61,090 nucleotides of DNA. Origin: Roseicella aerolata (GTDB lineage: Bacteria > Pseudomonadota > Alphaproteobacteria > Acetobacterales > Acetobacteraceae). Location of the stretch: contig NZ_JAJAQI010000037.1 of NCBI RefSeq assembly GCF_020523605.1, positions 1 to 61,090 of the forward strand. The letters are read 5' to 3'. The notes beneath the pieces were generated by a model. The model did no database searches, was not told the DNA's origin, and saw nothing but the letters and a program-made list of their open reading frames with translations. This document shows, piece by piece, positions 54,846-61,090 of the stretch (its first letter is position 1; every line of letters starts with the position of its first letter). The position numbers were made by a program, and so were the translations under genes.

Positions 54846-55218
54846 TCCTCCGTCGAATCTCCTGGTCTTCCTGCCAAGGTCGGATGCGCGCGTGTCGCGT
54901 GCAACCTCCCTCGACTGCACGGCCTGTTGCGCTCGGGCATGGTGGCGCATGGGCACGATACGGATTACCACGCGGCAAGGTCGGACGCTGGCCGGATGGA
55001 CCGGCCGCCGCCGTGATTCGGGATGGAGCGGAGGCATCGGCATCCTGCCCGGTGCTGCGCATCCACCCGCCACGCGGATGGGTTACAGGAGGCTGAGGAG
55101 GTGACCGAGGAGTGCGCGTGAACGCATTCACCCCCTCGCGTTTTCGCGAGATACGGGGCATCAGGATGGGCCGCTCGCCGGGCGGCCTGAGTCCCTCTAA
55201 CCGCAAGCTGTTGCCCGC
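54846..55218 (-). promoter_or_regulatory. Long leader upstream of the dCTP deaminase gene
   Basis: These 373 bases hold no supported gene. A perfect TTGACA lies at 55220-55225 on the minus strand, with GTTAGA 18 bases on as a weak -10. A hairpin CTCGCG-TTTT-CGCGAG is at 55135-55150. In Vibrio the homologous deaminase is controlled by an RNA (AvcI) encoded just upstream, so this leader could contain a comparable RNA, though no sequence similarity was established. Confidence 0.4.
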
Positions 55219-55440
55219 ATGTCAACAAGTGTAACCGGCAAGAATGGCCCTGCCATCCCGGCCAATGCCCCTCGCAGCTACGAGGTGAAGGTCCTGCGCC
55301 AGCCGCTTCCGCCCCGGCAATGGTTCTGGATGATTGTCGATGAGTCGAACCAGACCGTCGCGCAGAAATCGCAGGAGACCTATCGCAGCGCGCAGGAGGC
55401 CTGGGAGGTCGGCCGGAGACGCCTCGGCAAGCCGGCCTGA
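55219..55440 (+). CDS. Small hypothetical protein (73 residues)
   Basis: A soluble 73-residue protein, MSTSVTGKNGPAIPANAPRS then YEVKVLRQPLPPRQWFWMIV with TYRSAQEAWEVGRRRLG. The strand-strand-helix pattern (YEVKV..., WFWMIVDESN, SAQEAWEVG) vaguely recalls DUF1508/YegP-like small domains, but the match is weak. The codon pattern is coding-like. The ATG overlaps the -35 box proposed for the divergent deaminase leader. It is followed by the tRNA gene on the opposite strand. Confidence 0.6.
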   Translation: MSTSVTGKNGPAIPANAPRSYEVKVLRQPLPPRQWFWMIVDESNQTVAQKSQETYRSAQEAWEVGRRRLGKPA

Positions 55441-55447
55441 GGCGGGG

Positions 55448-55522
55448 TGGCTGGGGCGCCAGGATTCGAACCTGGGAATGGCGGTACCAAAAACCGCTGC
55501 CTTACCGCTTGGCGACGCCCCA
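55448..55522 (-). tRNA. tRNA-Gln (anticodon UUG)
   Basis: A 75-base cloverleaf on the minus strand. Acceptor TGGGGCG/CGCCCCA, discriminator G and an encoded CCA end it. The anticodon arm GCGGT-TTTTGGT-ACCGC gives anticodon TTG. The T arm is CCAGG-TTCGAAT-CCTGG. The structure is complete. Confidence 0.96.
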
Positions 55523-55548
55523 TCCGCGGCGCGGGCGCTCAATAAGGG

Positions 55549-56403
55549 TCAGGGGGCCCTGTCGTAAAGCCCCCCTGCCTCACACCACCACGCTCCGGGC
55601 AGCATCCCCGCCCCCGCCCGGGCCATGGCGGCATCAGGAAAGAGCGCGAAACAGGTGGCGCCGGAGCCGCTCATCCGCGCCAGCAGGCAGCCCGGCAGGG
55701 CGCGCAGCGCCGCCAGCACCTCGGCGATCACCGGGCAAAGGGCGATCGCCGGCGGCTCCAGGTCATTCCGGGTTTCCGCCAGCCCCCGCGCCATGGCGGC
55801 GGCGTCCGGCCAGAAGGCGGGCAGTTCGGCCGGCGGGGTGAAGCCGCCCGTCCGCGCCCTGAACACCGCCGGAGTCGCCAGCGCGACCCCGGGATTCACC
55901 AGCAGCAGCCCGCAGGGCGGCAGCGCCGGGGCGGCCGAGAGCACCTCCCCCACCCCTTGCATGCGGGCGGGGCGGGAGGCAATGCAGACCGGGATATCCG
56001 CCCCGAGCGGCGCCGCGATCACGGCCAGCCGCGATTCGGGCAGGCCGAGGCCCCAGAGCCGGTCCAGCCCGCGCAGCGCCGCCGCGGCATCCGCCGAGCC
56101 GCCGCCGATGCCCGAGGCAACCGGCAGCCGCTTGGTCAGCGTGATCGCCGCCCGTGCCGGCACCCCGGCGGCGGTGGCCAGGGCCCGCGCCGCCCGCAGC
56201 ACCAGATTGTCCGGCTCCGCCGCCAGCGATTCGCCGAAAGGCCCCTCCAGCGCGAGCGACAGGTCTTCCGCCGGCGCCAGGGCCAGCGCATCCGCCGCCG
56301 GCCCGAAGACCGCCAGGCTGTCCAGCAGGTGGTAGCCATCCGCCCGCCGGCCGGTGACATGCAGGTACAGGTTGACCTTGGCCGGCGCGGACTCGGTGAG
56401 CAT
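55549..56403 (-). CDS. ispE: 4-diphosphocytidyl-2-C-methyl-D-erythritol kinase
   Basis: A 284-residue GHMP kinase of the MEP isoprenoid pathway that phosphorylates CDP-methylerythritol. It has [20 protein letters not shown] at the N-terminus, the ATP-binding [18 protein letters not shown], and the C-terminal [14 protein letters not shown]. The length is normal. Its ATG shares one base with the stop of the TPR gene upstream (TGATG), as in many Alphaproteobacteria. Confidence 0.95.
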   Translation of the reverse strand: MLTESAPAKVNLYLHVTGRRADGYHLLDSLAVFGPAADALALAPAEDLSLALEGPFGESLAAEPDNLVLRAARALATAAGVPARAAITLTKRLPVASGIGGGSADAAAALRGLDRLWGLGLPESRLAVIAAPLGADIPVCIASRPARMQGVGEVLSAAPALPPCGLLLVNPGVALATPAVFRARTGGFTPPAELPAFWPDAAAMARGLAETRNDLEPPAIALCPVIAEVLAALRALPGCLLARMSGSGATCFALFPDAAMARAGAGMLPGAWWCEAGGLYDRAP

Positions 56404-58109
56404 CAGCGCTGCGCCGTGCTGGCGGGGTAGCCGGGCAGGCCATCCTTCAGCTTGGCCTCGATCTTGACCAGTTCGTCCGGCTCCGGCTCCAGCGTCGCGG
56501 CGCGCTGCCACTGGAAGCGTGCCTCCCGCTGCCGGCCCGTCGCCCAGTAGGCATCGCCGAGATGGTCGTTGATGACGCTGTTGCGCGGCTCCAGCTCGAC
56601 CGCCTTCTCCAGCCAGGTCACCGCGCCCGGCAGGTCGCCCAGGCGGAACAGCACCCAGCCCAGGCTGTCCGCGATATTGCCGTCCTGCGGGCGGAGCTCG
56701 GTCGCGCGCAGCAGCATGGCCTTGGCGCGATCGAGGTTCTTGCCCTGCTCCGCCCAGGTATAGCCGAGATAGTTCAGCACATAGGGCTGTTCCGGCGAGA
56801 GCTCGAGCGCGCGCAGCAGGTCCGCCTCCGCCCGCGGCCAGTCGCCCGAGCGCTCCCGCGCGATGCCGCGGGCATAGAGCAGCGGCCATTCGCCCTGGCC
56901 GGGCTGGCCGATGCGCGCCAGGGCCTCGTCATAGGCCACCGCCGCCTCGGCGAAGCGGCTGCGCCGGCGCAGCAGGTCGCCCAGCCGCGCGGAGGGCTGC
57001 GGCATGGTGGGGTAGGTCTCGGCCAGCCGGCGCAGCAGTGCCGTCGCCTCCTCCATCCGGTCCAGCTTGTCGAGCAGCGCGGCGCGGCGGAGGCCGATGA
57101 CCGGCGCCAGCGGATCATCCGCCGGGACGCGGCCGAGCGCGGCGAGCGCCTGCTCCTCATGCGACTGGTCGACGAGGATGTCAGAGACCAGCACCAGCGC
57201 CGGCCCGAAGCCGGGCCGCAACCGCAGCGCGAGCTGGGCCAGGATGAGCGCGAAATCGGAGGAGCCCTGGCCGCGCAGCGCGCCGGCCAGGGCCGTATAG
57301 GCCTCCGCCCAGCCATCCGCGGGGGAGGCGACGCCGCGCGCCGCCAGCAGGGTCCGGCGATGGGCCTCGGTTGCCGCCAGGGCGGCGTCCTCGCCGCTCC
57401 CGGCCATCTGCTGCAGCAGGCGCTGCGCCTCGGCCGGCTTGCCGGCGCGGTTCAGCACGCTGGCCGAGAGCACCGCGAGGCGCCAGGGGGGCTGCGGCTG
57501 GTCGGCCAGCGCCATGCGGGCGAAGCGCTCCGCCTCCCGCGGCCGGCCGGCGATGTCGGCGATCAGGGCGGCATGCAGGGCGTTCAGGGCGCGCAGCCGG
57601 TTCGCCTCCGCCAGCGGGCGGAGCGTCGCCAGCGCCTGGTCCGGCTGGCCGCGGCCGAACTGGACCCAGGCGAGCAGGGTCGGCTGGAGCACCTGGACCG
57701 GGCCGGTGCGGGCCATGGCGCGCACGCGCTGCTCCGCCCGGTCCCAGCGGCCGGCCTGCATGTCGGCGCCGGCCAGCAGCAGATTGGCGGCCGGGTTGTC
57801 CGGCAGGCGGCGGGCGAGGCGCTGCGCCTCCCCCCGCCCGTCCAGCAGGGCGGCGAGGAAGGCGCGGTTGAGCAGCTCCGGCTGGTCCGGGTCCGCCTTC
57901 AGCGCCGTCAGCAACTGATCGGCCGCGACTTCCGTATCGGTCTCGGCGCTGGCGAAGCGGCCGGCCAGATAGGCGCCAAAGGCGCCGGTGATGGGGGTGC
58001 CGTTGGCGCTGCGCGGCCCACGATCCCCGGGCGCCCCGCTGGCGGCGCAGGCGGAAAGAAGCGCGGCGGCGAGGAGGGCAAGCCGCTGCGAGGGTCCCGG
58101 AAACTGCAT
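56403..58109 (-). CDS. Tetratricopeptide-repeat lipoprotein
   Basis: A 568-residue protein with a lipoprotein signal ending in LLSAC (Cys21), followed by about a dozen TPR-like helical pairs. Clear repeats near the C-terminus include [20 protein letters not shown] and [20 protein letters not shown], then [20 protein letters not shown]. It probably acts as a scaffold at the periplasmic face of a membrane. It is coupled to ispE downstream. The specific partner is unknown. Confidence 0.9.
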   Translation of the reverse strand: MQFPGPSQRLALLAAALLSACAASGAPGDRGPRSANGTPITGAFGAYLAGRFASAETDTEVAADQLLTALKADPDQPELLNRAFLAALLDGRGEAQRLARRLPDNPAANLLLAGADMQAGRWDRAEQRVRAMARTGPVQVLQPTLLAWVQFGRGQPDQALATLRPLAEANRLRALNALHAALIADIAGRPREAERFARMALADQPQPPWRLAVLSASVLNRAGKPAEAQRLLQQMAGSGEDAALAATEAHRRTLLAARGVASPADGWAEAYTALAGALRGQGSSDFALILAQLALRLRPGFGPALVLVSDILVDQSHEEQALAALGRVPADDPLAPVIGLRRAALLDKLDRMEEATALLRRLAETYPTMPQPSARLGDLLRRRSRFAEAAVAYDEALARIGQPGQGEWPLLYARGIARERSGDWPRAEADLLRALELSPEQPYVLNYLGYTWAEQGKNLDRAKAMLLRATELRPQDGNIADSLGWVLFRLGDLPGAVTWLEKAVELEPRNSVINDHLGDAYWATGRQREARFQWQRAATLEPEPDELVKIEAKLKDGLPGYPASTAQR

Positions 58110-58190
58110 GGGGGCGGAGGCTAGCAGCCTGACCCGGCCGGCGCCACGGTCAGGGCGGGCCGCCATGCCGGGGAAGCGGCCGGAACGGCC

Positions 58191-58829
58191 TCACGCCACC
58201 CGCCCGTAATCGCCGAATTGCGCGAGGACCGCGGCCAGTTCGGCCTCGTCCAGCAGCACCGGGACGAGGCCGGCGGCCCGCAGCGCCAGGTATTGCCGGG
58301 CGAGGTTCTCCACCTCCAGCGCCAGTGCCCTTGCCCCGGCCAGGGTCGCCCCCAGCGCCACCACGCCGTGATTGGCGAGCAAGGCGGCCCTGCGGCCCTC
58401 GAGCGCCGCCACGCAGGCCTCGGCCAGGGCCGCGGTGCCAAAGGTGGCGTAGCCGGCGCAGCGGATATCGGCCCCGCCACCGAGCGCGATCATGTAGTGG
58501 AAGGGCGGGATGCCCTGCCGGGCGCAGGACAGCGCGGTGGCCAAGGGGCTGTGGGTGTGCACCACCGCCCCGGCCTCCGGCCGCGCGGCATAGACCGCCG
58601 TGTGCAGCCGCCATTCGGAAGAAGGGCGCCGATGCCCCGCCAGCACGGCGCCATCGAGGCCGATCTCGACCAGGTCGGCCGGCCTGGTGTCCGCATAGGG
58701 CAGGCCGGCCGGGGTGATCAGGCAGCCGCGCGCCGTCCGGACGGAGAGGTTGCCGGATTTGGAGGGCATGAAGCCGAGCGCATCGAGCGCCCGCGCGGCC
58801 TCGATCAGGGCCTCCGCCTCGGCCGGCAT
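58191..58829 (-). CDS. Class II aldolase/adducin-family protein
   Basis: A 212-residue zinc-dependent aldolase-fold protein (fuculose/rhamnulose-phosphate aldolase and ribulose-phosphate epimerase relatives). SKSGNLSVRTARGCLITPAG forms the phosphate-binding part. The zinc ligands are AVVHTHSPLATAL (two His) and LLANHGVVALG (third His), and SSEWRLHTAVYAARPE carries the catalytic acid. The last gene of a three-gene unit with a cupin and a GST (two-base gap, then four-base overlap). The sugar substrate is not predictable. Confidence 0.9.
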   Translation of the reverse strand: MPAEAEALIEAARALDALGFMPSKSGNLSVRTARGCLITPAGLPYADTRPADLVEIGLDGAVLAGHRRPSSEWRLHTAVYAARPEAGAVVHTHSPLATALSCARQGIPPFHYMIALGGGADIRCAGYATFGTAALAEACVAALEGRRAALLANHGVVALGATLAGARALALEVENLARQYLALRAAGLVPVLLDEAELAAVLAQFGDYGRVA

Positions 58830-58831
58830 GC

Positions 58832-59119
58832 TCAGCCCGCCCGATGGCGGCGGCCGACCAGCAGCTCGGCCCCGGCCTCGCCCGCGGCCTCGGCATGGCG
58901 GCAGCCGGCGGCCAGGGTGAAGACCTCGCCCGGGCCACGATCCTGCACCTGCCCGCCGGCGGTCACGACGAAGCGCCCGCGCAGGACGAGGCCGCGGACA
59001 TCCCAGCCATGGTCGTGCTCCTCCAGGGCCTGGCCCGGCGGCACCTCCCGCCGGACCACCTCCTGGAAGCCCTCGGCGCGCAGCGCGGCTTCGAAAGCGG
59101 CCGTGTCGGTCATGCTCAT
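58832..59119 (-). CDS. Small cupin-domain protein
   Basis: A 95-residue single-domain cupin with PPGQALEEHDHGWDVRGLVL, where EEHDH supplies metal-type ligands, and FTLAAGCRHAEAAGEAGAEL as the second motif with a His. Small cupins bind metals and act as isomerases, dioxygenases or ligand sensors. The ATG overlaps the GST stop (ATGA). Co-translation with a class II aldolase suggests a role in the same small-molecule route. Confidence 0.85.
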   Translation of the reverse strand: MSMTDTAAFEAALRAEGFQEVVRREVPPGQALEEHDHGWDVRGLVLRGRFVVTAGGQVQDRGPGEVFTLAAGCRHAEAAGEAGAELLVGRRHRAG

Positions 59120-59724
59120 TCCTCCCGCAGCCGGCGCGCCGTCAGGGCGGCGGGCCGGGTCATGCAACGCTCCATCCAGGCCGCGACGCGCGGCAGGGCG
59201 GAGAGATCGTAGCCACGGAACCAGGAGCCATAGAGCACACCGGCGAGATTGCAGTCAGCTATCGTGAAGCCCTCCCCCAGCAGGAAGGGCCGGCCGGCCA
59301 GGTGCCCCTCCAGCACGGCGAGGCGCAGGTCGGCGGCGGCACGGCCGGCGGCGGCCAGGGCCGCGTCGCGTTGTGCCTCCGGCAGCATGAAGCTGTTGCG
59401 CGCCCATTGCATGACCTGCGGCTCGATCTCGGTCGCGGCCCAGAGCGTCCATTGCAGGACACGGCTGTGATCGGCGCCGATGGGCAGCAGCGGTGGTCCG
59501 GCCTTGGCCGCGATATGCAGGTTGATGGCGAGGGATTCGAACAGCACCAGTTCACCGTCCCGCATGGCCGGCACCGTGCCGTTCGGGTTCAGGGCGAGGA
59601 ATTCCGGCGCCTGTGCCTCCGGCCCGAACATGACCGGCACATGCGCATAGGCGATCCCGGCTTCCTCCGCCGCCCAGAGGCAGCGGAAGGCGCGGCTCCT
59701 CGCCACGCCGTAGATGGTCAGCAT
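59116..59724 (-). CDS. Glutathione S-transferase family protein
   Basis: A 202-residue GST with a thioredoxin-like N-terminal domain (MLTIYGVARSRAFRCLWAAE, LNPNGTVPAMRDGELVLFES) and an all-helical C-terminal domain (PFLLGEGFTIADCNLAGVLY, PRVAAWMERC). The YGVARSRAFR segment carries the catalytic Ser/Tyr position. ATG 59724 follows GGGAGG. It heads the GST-cupin-aldolase unit. Confidence 0.92.
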   Translation of the reverse strand: MLTIYGVARSRAFRCLWAAEEAGIAYAHVPVMFGPEAQAPEFLALNPNGTVPAMRDGELVLFESLAINLHIAAKAGPPLLPIGADHSRVLQWTLWAATEIEPQVMQWARNSFMLPEAQRDAALAAAGRAAADLRLAVLEGHLAGRPFLLGEGFTIADCNLAGVLYGSWFRGYDLSALPRVAAWMERCMTRPAALTARRLREE

Positions 59725-59872
59725 AACCCCGCGCCCCTCCCGCGAACCGCTCGTCGGTGGAACCATCCCGGCGGCGGGGGCCGGCGGCAAGGGGTGAAAA
59801 CGCTCCCGCCCGGCGCCATGCGGGCTAAGCTGCCGCGGCGGGGCGGCAAGACCCCGCCTGGAGGAAACGCCG

Positions 59873-60853
59873 ATGCATCGCCGCACCCTGTTGCCGGGAC
59901 TCTTCGCTCCCTGGGCCGGACTGTCCCTGTTGCCCATCGCCGCGCATGCCCAGGGCTGGGCGCCGGACCGGCCGGTCCGCATGCTGGTCGGCTTCGCCGC
60001 CGGCGGCAGCACCGATACCACGGCCCGGATCGTGGCGCAGGCCATCACCCCGGCCCTCGGCCAGTCCGTGCTGGTGGAGAACCGCACCGGCGCCGGCGGC
60101 AATGTCGCCTCCGAGGTGGCGGCGCGCAGCGCGCCGGATGGCTACACGCTGGTCATGGGCTCCATGGGCACCCATGCGGTGAACCAGGCGCTGTTCCGCA
60201 CCCTGCCCTTCCATGTGGCGAAGGATTTCGCGCCGGTCTCGCTAGTGGCGCTGAGCCACAACCTGCTGGTCGTGCATCCCGCCCTGCCGGCGCAGAGCGT
60301 CACGGAGCTGGTGGCGCTGGCGAAGGCGCGACCCGGCGGGCTGAATGCCGGCACCGGCGGCTCCGGCAGTTCGCAGCACTTCGCCGCGGCGCTGTTCGAG
60401 CACCAGGCCGGTGTGCGCTTCACCCAGGTGCATTACCGGGGCGGCGCGCCGGCCATGGCGGACCTCGTCTCCGGCCGGGTCGATCTGGTCTTTGCGCCGA
60501 TGGTCGAGAGCATCCAGCAGGTGCGCGCCGGGCAGGTCCGGGCGCTCGGGATCAGCCGCGCCGAGCGCTCCCCCTACCTGCCGGAGGTGCCGACGATCAG
60601 CGAGCAGGTGCCGGGCTATGTCTTCCGCAGCTGGCTCGGCGTCTTCGCCCCGGCCGGCACGCCGCCGGCTGTGGTGGCGCGGCTGTCGCAGGAGATCCAG
60701 GCGGCGATGCGCGTGCCGGCGATGCGGGAGCGGATGGCGGAACTGGGCTATGACGCCGTCGGCAGCACGCCAGAGGAGTTCGCCAGCTTCCAGCAGGTCG
60801 AGATCGCCCGGACCGCGGAGCTGGTGCGGATCTCGGGCGCCACGGTGGAGTGA
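59873..60853 (+). CDS. Bug-family tripartite tricarboxylate transporter substrate-binding protein
   Basis: A 326-residue periplasmic solute-binding protein with a signal peptide (MHRRTLLPGLFAPWAGLSLL, cleavage near AHA-QG). The two-lobed fold contains RPVRMLVGFAAGGSTDTTAR, LVENRTGAGGNVASEVAARS, TQVHYRGGAPAMADLVSGRV and PYLPEVPTISEQVPGY, all typical of TctC/Bug proteins that bind carboxylates. No TctA/TctB membrane genes are adjacent. A TGGAGGAAAC ribosome site precedes the ATG. Confidence 0.94.
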   Translation: MHRRTLLPGLFAPWAGLSLLPIAAHAQGWAPDRPVRMLVGFAAGGSTDTTARIVAQAITPALGQSVLVENRTGAGGNVASEVAARSAPDGYTLVMGSMGTHAVNQALFRTLPFHVAKDFAPVSLVALSHNLLVVHPALPAQSVTELVALAKARPGGLNAGTGGSGSSQHFAAALFEHQAGVRFTQVHYRGGAPAMADLVSGRVDLVFAPMVESIQQVRAGQVRALGISRAERSPYLPEVPTISEQVPGYVFRSWLGVFAPAGTPPAVVARLSQEIQAAMRVPAMRERMAELGYDAVGSTPEEFASFQQVEIARTAELVRISGATVE

Positions 60854-60867
60854 CCCGGCGCCGGAAG

Positions 60868-60893
60868 GCCCGGATGCGTGATCGCATCCGGGC
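60868..60893. terminator. Bidirectional hairpin between convergent genes
   Basis: GCCCGGATGCG (60868-60878) pairs perfectly with CGCATCCGGGC (60883-60893) around a TGAT loop. The stem lies between the Bug-type gene and the convergent repeat-protein gene. There is only a weak U-tract on either strand. Confidence 0.6.
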
Positions 60894-60901
60894 TGTTGGG
60901 A

Positions 60902-61090
60902 TCAGAGCGGGTCGACGTAGAAGGCGATGCCTTCGTAGTTGAACATGGGCAGGTTGGCCATGACGCTGTCCCGCTCCGCCACCGAGGTGGTGTAGAAATG
61001 CGCCCCGGTGGTCGGGTTGTAGAAGCGGAAGAGCGACATCTGCCCGGCCTCGGCGGAGCTGAAGGCCTGGTAGGCGATGCCTTCGTAGCT
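60902..61090 (-). CDS. Repeat protein, C-terminal fragment (DUF5648-like)
   Basis: The last 62 residues of a longer protein enter from the right edge on the minus strand. A repeat is visible: SYEGIAYQAF and, 44 residues later, NYEGIAFYVDPL, with the segment LFRFYNPTTGAHFYTTSVAE between. This FRFYNxxTGxHFYT pattern resembles beta-trefoil-like repeats found in extracellular and adhesion-type proteins. The main body of the protein lies outside the window. Confidence 0.65.
   Translation of the reverse strand, partial: SYEGIAYQAFSSAEAGQMSLFRFYNPTTGAHFYTTSVAERDSVMANLPMFNYEGIAFYVDPL

Noticed and set aside
55112-55234. 40-codon GTG-started frame (MRVNAFTPSRFREIRG...) upstream of the small protein gene
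   Set aside because: The ribosome site is poorly placed, the frame overlaps the next start, and no independent coding sign is present. It may be worth a proteomics look only.

Overview
This window is about 61 kb of very GC-rich DNA (roughly 70% G+C) with dense, mostly unidirectional gene runs and many 4-base stop/start overlaps. Several traits suggest an alphaproteobacterium of the Acetobacteraceae, Roseomonas-like: a pqqABCDE locus with a sorbosone-type quinoprotein dehydrogenase, a Bug-type tricarboxylate-binding protein, a Fur-box iron permease and thiolase/OB-fold pairs. That placement is inferred from gene content and codon use, not from a marker-gene search.

Left part (1-29.5 kb). The window opens in the tail of an IS630-type transposase that abuts a 5'-truncated acyl-CoA:acetate/3-ketoacid CoA transferase. 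Next come a thiolase/OB-fold pair, a metallo-beta-lactamase-fold hydrolase, a chemoreceptor, a flavin reductase and a Fur-controlled iron permease. At 9.6-15.5 kb lies a histidine kinase whose N-terminus matches the copper/ethylene-binding domain of plant ethylene receptors, followed by its receiver protein. A lipoprotein penicillin-acylase-type amidase is then translationally coupled to a GH3-family acyl-amido synthetase. An enoyl-CoA hydratase and two small proteins lead to the PQQ locus (17.5-22.8 kb, minus strand), where pqqA with its own terminator is separated from pqqBCDE by a quinoprotein dehydrogenase and a cytochrome c. Then follow asd, icd, glpK, an NTF2-like secreted protein, an HU protein and a DUF882 peptidase.

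Centre (29.6-50.2 kb). Two divergent, tightly packed operons share a 307-base promoter region. The left one has eight genes: three sugar-nucleotide epimerases/decarboxylases including a UDP-xylose synthase, a B12-radical SAM protein and four glycosyltransferases. The right one has twelve: an actinobacterial-type inositol-3-phosphate synthase, a histidine phosphatase, a methyltransferase, a glycosidase, topoisomerase IB, a CgeB-type glycosyltransferase, a nucleotidyltransferase, a PIG-L deacetylase, a GT4 glycosyltransferase, a GNAT/FemAB-like acyltransferase, phosphopentomutase and a second methyltransferase. Together they look like a pathway for a xylose- and inositol-containing glycoconjugate. 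Part of the right arm copies the logic of mycothiol assembly (inositol phosphate, GT4, deacetylase, acyltransferase) but has no cysteine ligase.

Right part (50.2-61 kb). This holds a GMC oxidoreductase, an HSL-type hydrolase, a monooxygenase-fold protein, a gene matching anti-phage dCTP deaminases (AvcD/DCD type), a small protein, tRNA-Gln(UUG), ispE with a TPR lipoprotein, a GST/cupin/class II aldolase operon, a Bug-type binding protein, and the C-terminus of a repeat protein running off the window. No rRNA, CRISPR array or complete insertion sequence was seen. Many long open frames antisense to real genes are artefacts of the high G+C content.
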